Source of the DNA: Conchocele bisecta
Taxonomy: Eukaryota > Mollusca > Bivalvia > Lucinida > Thyasiridae
Reading direction: 5' to 3'
Assembly: GCA_029237695.1 (NCBI GenBank)
Contig: CM055265.1
Coordinates: 68,421,903-68,485,902 of the forward strand
DNA length: 64,000 nt
Shown: one piece after another, positions 26,048-37,200 of the stretch
How the letters are laid out: every line of letters starts with the position of its first letter
Position numbering within the stretch: position 1 is the first letter of the stretch
Notes under the pieces: model-generated
The model's input: only the letters and a program-made list of their open reading frames with translations
What the model was told of the DNA's origin: nothing
Databases searched by the model: none
Position numbers and translations under genes: made by a program

Positions 26048-26122
26048 ACTGGTACAAACGGGAATATGTACATGTGCATGTAAGAATATCACATATCGCA
26101 CATTTATATTATAGAAAGTTGT

Positions 26123-26330
26123 GGCCCGTTTCACTAAACTTCGTACGAATAAAATGTTCGTAAGTGCAAAATTATGATAGTCTGTAAATTTCACATTAAC
26201 AATGTTTTCTTGTAAACAATTAATGGATTTATATTTATTGAGCATAGGCTGCATATGCAGCCTATGCTCAATAAATGTACATCGATCGATTGAAATTTAA
26301 AGACGATCCTAAATTTGCACTTAGGAACAT
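26123..26330. mobile_element. MITE family B copy, right end missing
   Basis: The left end CCCGTTTCACTAAACTTCGT and central palindrome are intact. The right arm stops after TTGCACTTAGGAACAT. Confidence 0.85.
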
Positions 26331-26339
26331 GGGGCATGC

Positions 26340-26692
26340 AGGTAATGAATCTGCATGTACACTTGTACCATACTAACAACAACAACACGTACCGATTCAA
26401 AGTACATATTCTTTTATAGTGTCCTTATTACGTAACGGATTTTGATGTAATATGGCGCATCAAACGCGTCTTGTTAAGCTGCATTTGGTGGTGTCTTTAT
26501 TTTCGCCCAAACACGGAAATCGATTCTTCGCAAAAACGACATAAGTCTGTGCCAATCTCCCTAGACCACCAAATGCAGCTCATGAAGATGTGTTTGCTGC
26601 GACATATTTCATCAAAATCCGTTGCATATTAAGGACAATATCAAATAATACTTACTTTGGAGTGGGCGACGTTGTTGTTGTTGCACCTTGAA
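26340..26692. mobile_element. MITE family L copy
   Basis: TAACAACAACAACACGTACC opens it and GACGTTGTTGTTGTTGCACC closes it. The arms share AACGGATTTTGATG and GCTGCATTTGGTGGT; part of the inner hairpin is lost. Confidence 0.85.
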
Positions 26693-27128
26693 AATGACCT
26701 TTGGCAATCGCACGAGGTCGTTACAGGAGCACGCTATCTGGTTATGACACAATGCAATAAATTGTACTGAAACAATACATCTGGTGTCCTACGTGTGTCA
26801 CACTAACCGAGTTTTTCCATAAAAAAAAAACCTTAATCAGTACTAGTCAAATAAATACGACGCTAACCGCTACGTACGATATTACTTCGCTCAGCTATTA
26901 AGGTGAAGGGAGCGACCCAGTAAGCGGATTGAAACCGTGGAATACCTTGCTCTAACAAAGACACATTTTAAAGGCATTGGGTCTCAGATATGCGTTACAA
27001 TGTAGTGAAACAAATGAGTACAAAAATGCATTTGTAATGTTTTCATGAATGCATCAATTGGCAACCTTATAACATCTGGATTAGTAAAAAAATATATAAA
27101 ATTATTATTAAATGAACAATAGGTATTT
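26693..27128. other. No gene recognised
   Basis: No supported frame, repeat or RNA gene seen. Confidence 0.4.
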
Positions 27129-27460
27129 GTACGGAGCCCCCCAGGGGACGTAGAATTCTTTTTTGTATTAATTCGTTCCCACGTTCCCACGAAATAATAA
27201 ATCCTTCCCTCAATTTAACGATTCGTTCCCACTAATTAACAATTCGTTCCCTCAATTTAACAATTCGTTCCAACGAAATAACAATTGGGAACGAATTGTT
27301 ATATTCGTGGGAACGAATTGTTATATCGTGGATAATTGTTATATCGTGGGAATGAATTGTTAATTCGAGAGAACGAATTGTTAAATTGAGGGAACGAATT
27401 GTTAATTCGTGGGAACGAATTAAGAAAATAAATCCATGTCCCCGGCGGGGCTCCGTAGAA
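27129..27460. mobile_element. Fold-back family E copy
   Basis: Ends TACGGAGCCCCCCAGGGGAC and GGCGGGGCTCCGTA; the arms are runs of the GGGAACGAATTGTTA unit in opposite orientation. Confidence 0.88.
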
Positions 27461-27489
27461 ACGCGACCAATGTATGTGTGTGTTTATCA

Positions 27490-27905
27490 AGGTGCATGAT
27501 CACGTGGTTACAACAACAACAACGTCGCCCACTCCAAAGTAAGTATGATTTGATATTTTCCTTAATATGCAACGGATTTTGATGAAATATGGCGCAGCAA
27601 ACGCGTCTTCATTAGCTGCAATTTAGTGGTCCAGGGAGTTCGGAACAGACTTATGTCGTTTTTGCGAAGAATCAATTTCCGAGTCGGTAGACACGGAAAT
27701 CGATTCTTCGCAAAAACGACAGAAGTTTGGGCGAAAATACAAAGACCACTAACTCCAGCTTAACGGGACGCGTTTGATGCGCCATATTTCATCAAAATCC
27801 GTTACGTAATAAGGACAATATAAAATAATACGTACTTTGAATCAGATGGATTCTGGAAGTTTCAGTACTTGTTGTTGTTGTTAGTACCACGTGATCATAC
27901 ACCTT
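27490..27905. mobile_element. MITE family L copy
   Basis: GGTGCATGATCACGTGGTTA with ACAACAACAACAACG opens it; TTGTTGTTGTTAGTACCACG closes it. Both inner hairpins are intact. Confidence 0.9.
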
Positions 27906-28342
27906 GTTTATGTGTTGTACAGAGATGTAAGCATGATAATTTATTCTCATTGATAACTGTTAAATAATGTTTTTTGGGAAAATCATAAACGAATGACAGC
28001 CGTTTCAGAATGCGATAAAAAGAAAACATAATATTGAGACTTCATGTTTTATATTTGCCCGGAAACTTGATTGAGTAATAGACAACCTATTTAAACTATA
28101 TTTGAGAATCGGTCGACTATGCGATGTCTCTGTTGCAATTTAGTAGGTCATAGTATGTCGTGTTTTATGGAGTAAAACCTGATCCACATACATGTATCTA
28201 TTTTCTTTCAATCTGTTGATCTTTGTTCAAGTCATAATTATTCCACACAATGGTAAAGTTACAGTGGCGGAGCCAAGGGTGGGGGTGGGGGTGTACAAAC
28301 GCACACGGTAACATTTCGCCAAGTGTGTGTACGATTGCAAGT
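27906..28342. other. No gene recognised
   Basis: AT-rich; only a short GTGGGGGTGGGGGTG run near 28280 stands out. Confidence 0.4.
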
Positions 28343-28577
28343 GCCCATGCACTAAACTGTACGACTAATATGTTCGTAAGTGCAAACTTATGATAGTCTG
28401 TAAATTTAACATTAACAGTGTTTTCCCGTAAACAATTATTGGATTTACATTTATTGAGCATAGCAGCATATGCAGCCTATGCTCAATAAATGTAAATCCA
28501 TCGATTGAAACTTCCAGACGATCTAAATTTGCACTTAGGAACATTTTAGTCGTACGAAGTTTAGTGAAACGGCCCCA
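28343..28577. mobile_element. MITE family B copy
   Basis: The left end is damaged (GCCCATGCACTAAACTGTAC). The right end TTTAGTGAAACGGCCCC and the centre are intact. Confidence 0.85.
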
Positions 28578-28706
28578 AGGTGGTGGGGTAATGATATATT
28601 ATTTTAATAGGAATTTTATGTTAGAGGCCGGAGCCTTTCACCTGTGTTACCAAACTCGCTCACAGTGCTATCTCGACAATACTCACCGCTGCTTTGACAG
28701 GAACCT

Positions 28707-28950
28707 GGGGCCCGTTTCACTAAACTTCGTACGACTAAAATGTTCGTAAGTGCAAAATTATGATAGTCTGTAAATGGCACATTAACAATGTTTTCTTGTA
28801 AACAATTATTGGATTTACATTTATTGAGCATAGGCTGCATATGCAGCCTATGCTCAATAAATGTAAATCCATCAATTTAAATTTCCAGACGATCCTAAAT
28901 TTGCACTTACGATCATTTTAGTCGTACGACGTTTAGTGAAACAGACCCCT
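28707..28950. mobile_element. MITE family B copy
   Basis: GGGGCCCGTTTCACTAAACT and GTTTAGTGAAACAGACCCC ends, with the complete central palindrome. It lies only about 130 bp from the previous copy in the same orientation. Confidence 0.9.
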
Positions 28951-29012
28951 GGCTACGCCACTGCAGTATGAGGAAACTTTGCGCAATGGCTTAGTTGAAA
29001 AACACGGAGAAG

Positions 29013-29390
29013 TCCGTAGAGGACATGGATTTTTTTTTATTCCTTCCCTCAATTTAACAATTCGTTCCATCGAATTAACAATTCGTTCCCACGATATAAC
29101 AATTGGTTCCCTCGAATTAACAATTGGTTCCCTCAATTTAACAATTCGTTCCCTCGAATTAACAATTCGTTCCCACGATATAACAATTCGTTCCCACGAA
29201 TTAATAATTCGTTTCCGTGGGAACGAATTGTTATTTCGTGGGAACGAATTGTTAAATTGAGGAAACGAATTGTTAATTCGTGGGAACGAATTGTGAATTC
29301 GTGGGAACGAATTGTTAAATTGAGGGAACAAATTTTTATTTCGTGGGAACGATTTAATAAGATAAAAGAATACTATGTCCCCTGGGAGCA
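29013..29390. mobile_element. Fold-back family E copy
   Basis: About nine TTCGTTCCC units on the left and eight GGGAACGAA units on the right meet at GTTTCCGTGGGAAC. The outer GGAGCCCC end is degraded. Confidence 0.85.
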
Positions 29391-29726
29391 TAATATGCCG
29401 ACCAATTGCCTAGTTGACGTAAATATGTAGCGCAAATGTTATGGCGGATTACGGTATAAGATTCACATAGTTTGTATTTTTAAAAGAATGAAAAGTTAAC
29501 GACGGCCTTGTTATGTAACTGTATGTTGTACATGTGGCTGTCAACCAGTGTTGCACTTATCTGATTGTGCATAACGAATGCATAGATAATTGTTATGGAG
29601 CATAGTATACATTATGCAAGCAGATAAGTTCAACACCGTACGAACACGCCAAAGTGGTTGCATCAAAGGGTATTGCCTATTCACTATCGCAGTGCCTATC
29701 GACGACAAGTACCACGGGAGAGTGAA
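29391..29726. other. No gene recognised
   Basis: No supported frame or repeat. AACCAGTGTTGCACTTATCT and its rough complement AGATAAGTTCAACACCG near 29630 suggest an old inverted repeat. Confidence 0.4.
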
Positions 29727-30246
29727 TTAAAGGTACGTGCCCACTCAGTAGGCACACCATGTTCTTTATAGGAATTAAATAAGTGTATACTTGTGTCACT
29801 ATTCCACCAGTTCTAAAGAATACGAGTGCCCGCTATACAGATATAATCATTTAATAATATTTATTTTACTGGTAGTGACGCACGTTGGTATCAGGCTATT
29901 TTCATATGCAAATGAGACATGGTATGTTTTATTTAACTATACTAATTAAATGCGTCACCGGAAAAAATAATATTTTCGAAAGATTATCAAGTATGCCAAT
30001 TGCACATCAAAACATAAATACAGAGTCTATATAGTAATGTGCGTTAACATTTTACGGAAACACGGTTATCGCCCCTGCTATCAGTGTGGAATGTTACGTC
30101 TGATATAAAATGTATACTAATGCCAATCAATACGTGGGGTAATCATGGTAATGGTGAATGAACGTTTATTTTGCCCGAAAATGTCTCCAATGATGTATCT
30201 GCTATAAAGAGCATGTTGTGCCTACTGAGTGGGCATGCACCTTTAA
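29727..30246. mobile_element. Roughly 500-bp TIR element (family I)
   Basis: Ends TTAAAGGTACGTGCCCACTC and the inverted GAGTGGGCATGCACCTTTAA. The interior has TTTAATAATATTTATTTTAC and ACGGTTATCGCCCCTG blocks. A second copy in the same orientation is at 57782-58260. Confidence 0.8.
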
Positions 30247-30384
30247 CGACCACAGTGATTATATATTTCTAGTGTTGTTGAAATTAAATGGTTGCATAGA
30301 ATGAACCGATATTCCCAGGGTGTCTGGTTTAGAGAGATTCCTTTGTATCTTTCTATTCATGTGGAAACTACCTTCTTTCATATC

Positions 30385-30465
30385 GATGGTCTAGTAACAT
30401 AAGGTCGTAACTGCTATGCTTTTAGCATAGCAGTTACGACCTTATGTTACTAGACCATCGATATG
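30385..30465. repeat. Near-perfect 80-bp palindrome (family O short form)
   Basis: Arms ATCGATGGTCTAGTAACATA / AGGTCGTAACTGCTATGC and complement meet at TTTT. It lies about 380 bp upstream of the P450 start codon. A near-identical copy is in intron 6. Confidence 0.9.
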
Positions 30466-30474
30466 GTGAACTTT

Positions 30475-30725
30475 AGGGAGCCCAGCAAGGGACGTAGAAT
30501 TCTTTATTTATTAATTCGCGTCCACGAAATAACAATTTGTTCCCTCAGTTTAACAATTCGTTCCCACAAATTAACAATTCGTTCCTAAACATTAACAGTT
30601 CGTTGCCTCAATTTAACAATTCGTTCCCACGAAATACCATCGGGAACGAATTGTTATATCGTGGGAACGAATTGTTAATTCGAGGGAACGAATTGTTCAA
30701 TTGAGGGAATTAATTGTTATTTAGT
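30475..30725. mobile_element. Fold-back family E copy just upstream of the P450 gene
   Basis: GGAGCCCAGCAAGGGACG opens it, with TTCGTTCCC units turning into GGGAACGAATTG units at ATACCATCGGG. The right outer end is lost. It ends about 115 bp before the start codon. Confidence 0.8.
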
Positions 30726-30751
30726 TATTTAAATTGATGCAGAGGCAGGCA

Positions 30752-30816
30752 GTCAAATAAACAAACAAACAAACCAATAAATAAAGCAATCAATCAATCA
30801 ATCAATCAATCAACTT
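30752..30816. repeat. AAAC and AATC microsatellite
   Basis: Runs of ACAAACAAAC and about seven AATC units immediately before the P450 first exon. Confidence 0.9.
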
Positions 30817-30841
30817 ATCATTTCCAGAGTCCTCCGACACG

Positions 30842-31213
30842 ATGCTCACGGCCGTGCTATTGTGCATCCTATCGATACTCATCGGGTTGATCGCGTACAA
30901 GGAATGTTGGCAGCACCGACGGACCTACGCAGACATCCCGGCGGTCGCCGGCAGATGGCCGTTTATAGGCAATATATTGAACCTTTCTAGAATACACCTC
31001 ATCCTCACAGACTGGTCCAAGAAATACGGTGCTATATTTAGATTTAACCTGCACGGGGAAGAGATTGTCGTTCTCAATGACTACGAGTCTATTTACGAAG
31101 CATTGGTTGTCAACGGAAGTGATGTAGCTGGGCGGCCGTACATGCAGCGTACGGAGTATGCGCATAGGAACCAGCATTCGATCGTCTGGCAAACATACAC
31201 GCCCAAATTACAG
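30842..31213 (+). CDS. P450 exon 1 (residues 1-124)
   Basis: This exon starts at the first ATG of the frame, which has A at -3. It encodes the membrane anchor, an [13 protein letters not shown] hinge and the beta-1/B-helix region, including [11 protein letters not shown] and [13 protein letters not shown]. It ends CAG|GTAACG in phase 0. An acceptor-like TTTCCAG lies at 30821-30827, so a short untranslated part of this exon may begin at 30828 with a further 5' UTR exon upstream. A CAAT/AAAC microsatellite lies directly upstream. Confidence 0.92.
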
Positions 31214-34200
31214 GTAACGTTCCGGAGTTGTTTTTATTGGTTCTGGATATTTTTCTGGATATAGTGTTACCGGCGTCCGTACATGTATGTACATAAGCTT
31301 AACGCTAGGGTAAATGTCTTATAATTTGTGTTTCCTTACACGGATATATGCTTGATATCTCACACACGCATCGCTCTACTGGTCCTCTACCGCCAAGCGA
31401 TAAATCCACGATTGTCCTGCGCACGCTAAGCTCAGGGTCAAGGTCACATATTTGTTGCGTTCGAAACTCGAGTAAGTGTCTTTTATAATGTCTGTTTCGT
31501 TGCATGGATCTGCTTGATATTTCACACATCCATTGTTGTGATGGTCTGCTTTCATGCTGCAACAAATCCACGCTTCTCTGGCCCTCTGTGTTCTTCGACT
31601 GTCAGCGGGGGCATTTGTGTGCCGACAGGCCGCATTTGTGTGCCGACAGATCAAATGTCTAGTTTAATATATCATAATGCTTGTATGCGGGCACTTTTGG
31701 ATTGTTTTGTGCATTGTTTAGAAAAGTTTGTCATGCATATACAGTACACACAATAATATACCAACCAATACGCGCTAAAAGCACGTGTCGTTTCCGCAAA
31801 CAAGTCAAATGAGTATATGCAACTGATACTTACTATCAACTTTGCAATAGTTATTTGGAAACCGGCGTACAGTCTGGCCGAGTTGTGGGAATGGGACCAG
31901 GCTGGTCTTTGTTCCGAGTTTACACAATGCCGTTTGGCTCACGCTTGCCAGAAATCCGGTTTTCTTTGTGGTCTCTGTGGTCTCTGCACTGCGCATACTC
32001 ATTGGTATAAACCCATGAACCATTCCCCATAAAATGGCTACACAGAAGCGTTGAACCGTTTTTATATCACACCCGTTTTGCGTTTTTGATTTAATGCGTA
32101 TGCGTATGATTTTTAGGGGAAATGCTGCGTCATTAAAAACGACATTTTCTTTGGATAAGAAAACCAGAGAACGGAAAACGGTATTAACACTGTAAACACG
32201 GGAGACGTCGTTTTCAAGCGGGATTACGGATTTGGTTGGCTAATGGAAACACCAAAACACGAGAGTGGACCACTTTTGGCTCACGGTTGGACCACGTTCA
32301 CTTCTGTAGCATATGTAATCATCAAATATATACAGTCGTTAGTTCTATAAGGAAAGATAAATGATTACTCCCTCAAAGTATACTATAAGTATGCTTAGCA
32401 ATGTTGGTGAAATCGGCTACAAGTTTCCGTTGGGAACACAAACACAAACGTTACTATACAACGGCCGAATTTCACATCAGGGGGCCGTTTCACTAAACTT
32501 CGTACGCCTAAAATGTTCGTAAGTGCAAAGTTATGAGTCTGTAAATTTCACATTAACAATGTTTTCTTGTAAACAATTATTGGATTTAAATTTATTGAGC
32601 ATAGGCTGCATATGCATATACATATACAGCCTATGCTCAATAAATGTAAATCCATCAATTGAAATTTTCAGACGATCATAAATTTGCACTTACGAATATT
32701 TTAGTCGTACGAAGTTTAGTGAAACGGGGCCCAGGTTTCTGAAAAGATGCTATAATATAGTAATATAATATAGAGACTACCAGGCTAATGTATTTTAAAT
32801 ATCAAGTGTATAAGGCAAGGCTATGAAACGCGCAGGAATTCTGAGGCTTGCCGAGGTATTCCTACCGTTTCCCAGACAGACGCCTTGTATTCTATTTATC
32901 AGGCAACGTTTTATGTTCGAAAATGACCACATATGACGTCGTTATCTATGGACTGAACGCGGACTTATTTACGTTGCGTCATTACACTGACGTCATTCGG
33001 TAACGTCACGTGACGTCATCTGATCAATGGAACGTCAGTTTTCACTTCATTGTAACCCGGATGTTGCCTGATATAACAATGTGTTATCAGTCAGTACGCA
33101 TACAGGGCAGGTTACCTGATAAATATTGTTATAATAATACCAGGGCCCAGTTGCTCAAAACCTCTGTTAGCTTAACAGACTGTTAAATCCTTAGCAATGC
33201 TAAGGATTTAACAGTCTGTTAAGCTAACAGAAGCTTTGAGCAACCGGCTCCAGCCTGACATGGCGTTGTTTACATGCTTTGTTTATATAAACATTGGTGT
33301 ATAAATAAACATGGAATTCCTGTAGGTATTTCCCTGTTTATTATCGCGCGTTGCTACAGTCATGATCGATATATTGCTATTGACAAAACTGTATCTCATG
33401 CTGGCGCAGTGGGTGAACTGGCGGCCAACGGTGGTACTTGGTTTTAATTTTGCACTGCATGCGTTCGATCCTCACTTTGGCCATTATATATATATATTAA
33501 TATTGTGTATGTGTATTCTTTTTCTTTTTAATACATCTTTATTACCTGTAGCAACAATTTACATGGTAATTATGAACCAATGCAGACAAATTGAACCTCC
33601 TATGTTTGTGAGCAGCATAGCCCCAGATCAGCCTGTACATACGCGTAGCTTGATCAGGTTCAACGTTGTTCAGTATAGGAATGAATGGCATTTTTGTGGA
33701 ATTTATCGGGGTATAAACTTGGAAAAGTCGCGGGAATACTGGACGAAGGCCGGAAGGCCTCGTCCAGTATTCTTCCGGCCTTCGTCCAGTATTCCCGCGA
33801 CTTTTCCAAGTTTATATCCCTGATAAATTCCACAAAAAGGCCATTCATTCCTTATAATTCCAGCATTTGAAATAAATTCATCAAGAAAATGTGTTTATCT
33901 TCCGTTTTCATAAGAATTATTTTAACTGCGCCTCACGGTTACGGAAAGTAGTTCGGCGTGGGAGTTTACTGGGATATAAATTTTGGACAGAGACTTGCTA
34001 CGGGCCAATCAAATGTTACGGAATTGTGTAAATATTTTTGTGCTTGAATTATTATTCCATCAATGTATCTGCTGTGCTAAGATAACATATGTATTACTTT
34101 AACATGGCTATAGTAGTAAATTGCATCATATTCATAAGGTCACTTTTAACAGATGGTCTCCATAAGCAAACAAATTGCATGCATTATACAACAATGATAC

Positions 34201-37200
34201 ATTTCGAAACACATTACCATTTCGTCGGCGTTCACTTTCTCTTCTTTGCCAACTTTCAGAACGTTCAGCGCAATTTGTTTATTTTCTGAGCTGAGAGGTT
34301 TAATTTTCGACATGGTGTTCTCCGTAACAGATTTGCATTTGCCGTGAGTCGAGGTGGACTTTCACAAAAGCACACACATGTGCAGAATGCATTTCACAAT
34401 GATCAGGTGCAAAGTGAAATGCTTTATAATGTTGTGTAAACGTAAATGCACAAATATATCGGGATGTGTGCGTTTCCTCTGGCGCCAAAATAGTAAAAGA
34501 GAGAGACACAAAATATGCCCTTGGCGGGATTTGAACTCACGACCGTTTGACCAACAAACAGCAGATCTATCCACTAGAGCACTAAACGATGTTACTTTTG
34601 TTAACAATTCTATCTAATGCGGGAACCGAAAATAGTCGTCTGCTTCTGTGTCATATTTGAGCTCTTTTCTCAGTAAAAACATGGTTTCCAATGGAAATGA
34701 TTCTAAGGTGCTGTCAAACCATGTTTTTGATAAGAAAAATGGAAAATAAAAAATAAACAACAGACGACAAATTTTAATTCAGCACTGTAAGGTGCGCTGG
34801 TATACAAATACCATGTTTACAACATATGACGTAAAAAAAACCACGTGTTTACAATAATATGTATTACAATAATAACGCGCCATCTCAAACCTATAGTCTG
34901 TTTCACGAAAGCTGCCCAAATTTTACGGCCATATAAACAATTCAAAAACAATATTTATTTCGATAATATTAAATTGAAGGAAAATTTAAGAATGAGCCTT
35001 CTTTTTATTTCGTGAAATTTGGTCAAATATTGATTTTATTACGAAAAATTGATTTGTCTATGGGAATTTAACATGGGGGGAAAAGGTAGAGGAGTTGTGG
35101 GAGGAGTCAAAAAACGAAAAAAAAATGGAAATTGACTCCGAAACCTAGCTAGATAGCTTGGAAATGATCTAACTAAGAAAACAAAAGTTAAATTTTAAAA
35201 ATCGGTCCAGTATTTCTGAAATTCTAAAAAATTTCCCCATGTTAAATCCCCATAGACATCTTCACTCTGTGAAGATGTCTATGGGGATTTAACAAGGGGA
35301 AATTTTGTTTTCGCAATAAAATCAAAATTTGACCAAATTTCACGAAATAAAAAGAAGGCTCATTCTTAAATTTTCCTTTAATTTAATATTGTCGAAAAAA
35401 ATATGGTTTTTGAATTGTTTATATGGTCGTAATATTTGGGCAGCTTTTCTGAAACGGACTATACTTCTATAGCATATATTGCTGCTGTACTGAATAATAG
35501 CCTAGTGATTCACAATGGTGCACTGCTTCATTACGATCACGTTGGTGAATTGTATTGAAACGCGATCGCAGATTATGACAAATGTCAAATTATAAACGTG
35601 CATACACCGTCACGTATTATGAGTGTCACGTGTGTTCCAGACTGTATGTGTGTACTGTTGGTTTCCGATAAATTGGCAAGGGCACATGACGTCACGGCGT
35701 GAGTGGACTATGTATATTATACCTTTCTAGGGATGTAGCCGTTTGCAGCCATTTTAGGTGGCCGAATCGACGCATTATCTAGAGCAATTTAGAGCTTGAA
35801 AATGCATGCTCCCGATAGCTTAGATAATTTAAATTACCAACTGGTTGACTGGTGAAAATGGCGATTGAAAAACACAATAAATGACCTATTTGTAAACGTA
35901 AAACGTTTCGATAGTTGATTCATTTTAATTGCCAGTCGTCCGCTAGCATTAGCATTATTATCCCCCACAGCTCAGGTGGTAGAGTGCTCGGTAAATGCAT
36001 TCGATCTGCGTTCCTTTTGTGCGAGTTCGAGCCTCGGACAAATTATTATTTTTTTATTCATATAACAGATTCAACATTTTCTCACTTTTACAAAGTTTGT
36101 ACAAGCTTCGTCGTCATGGTATAAATTTAATATTACTTGACGGATTGCTTCAATATCTGGATGCCGCCAATAACATGACCTTGACCTTTTTCACCTTTGC
36201 GTGGTTGTGGAAACACTTAGCCATTTTTTTATGTCAAAAAGTATCGTCAACCATGACCATTTTGTTCGTGTTTTAAGCATGAACTTCTCTGACGGTGTTT
36301 ACTTTAGCACATGCCCATGATCATGTTACGGTCAAATGCCTCGGCAGGTGCGACACCGCTTTCGTGGCGAAATTCTTCTCCCAATAACCAGGGGAACAAA
36401 ACTCTACACAATATTGTATTTACGAGTTTGCTCTGGATCAATGTGCATGATTACGTGGTCACCACAACAACAAAAATGCATGGGCGGATTCAAGTGGGGG
36501 GGGGGGGCGGACCCGGCACGTTTCATGCCAAGTGCCATGTATTCCATGCATTTTTCGGTCGTTGTCTTATTGTTTCAAAATTTAAACGTTTTCAATCAAA
36601 AATCATGTCTAAACATACTGTGACAGTGTCAATATTTTTGCTCCAAAATGCGCCAGAACGCAGGAAATGCGATGTAGATTTCCCAAATTTTCCGGGTGGG
36701 AATGCCCTCGGACCCCCCTAGCGCTATCTCGACTATTTTGCAATACTTGACTATATTATCGAACGAGCTTAGCTCGTTCGATAATATAGTCAAGTATTGC
36801 AAAATAGTTACGCCCCCCCCTAGCCCGAAATCTTGGATCCGCGCCTGCAATGTCTGAAAGTGTTGAAAGCTCGCCCACTCAAAAGTGAATATTAGTTGAT
36901 ATTTTGTTTAATATGCAACGGATTTTGATGACATATGGCGCAGCAAACGCGTCTTCATGACCTGCATTTGGTAGTCTCGGGACTTCTAAAAAACGACAGA
37001 AGTTTACAGCTTAACAAGACGCGCCTTATGCGTCATATTTCATTAAAATCCGTTACATAATAAGGACAATATAACAGAATACGTACTTTGAATCGGAGGC
37101 GCTTCTGGAAGTTTCAATAATTATTGTTGTTGTTGTAACCATGTGATCATGCACTTTGTGGATGTCTCAAACTCGCTTTGTTCTTTATCGTTTTATCAGC

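Noticed and set aside
34510..34595. Functional tRNA-Pro on the minus strand
   Set aside because: The acceptor stem does not pair and the D stem is weak, so it was listed only as tRNA-like.
36311..36721. 136-codon plus-strand frame with a glycine-rich stretch
   Set aside because: It runs across a family L MITE end and a GC-rich insert; no protein family is recognisable.
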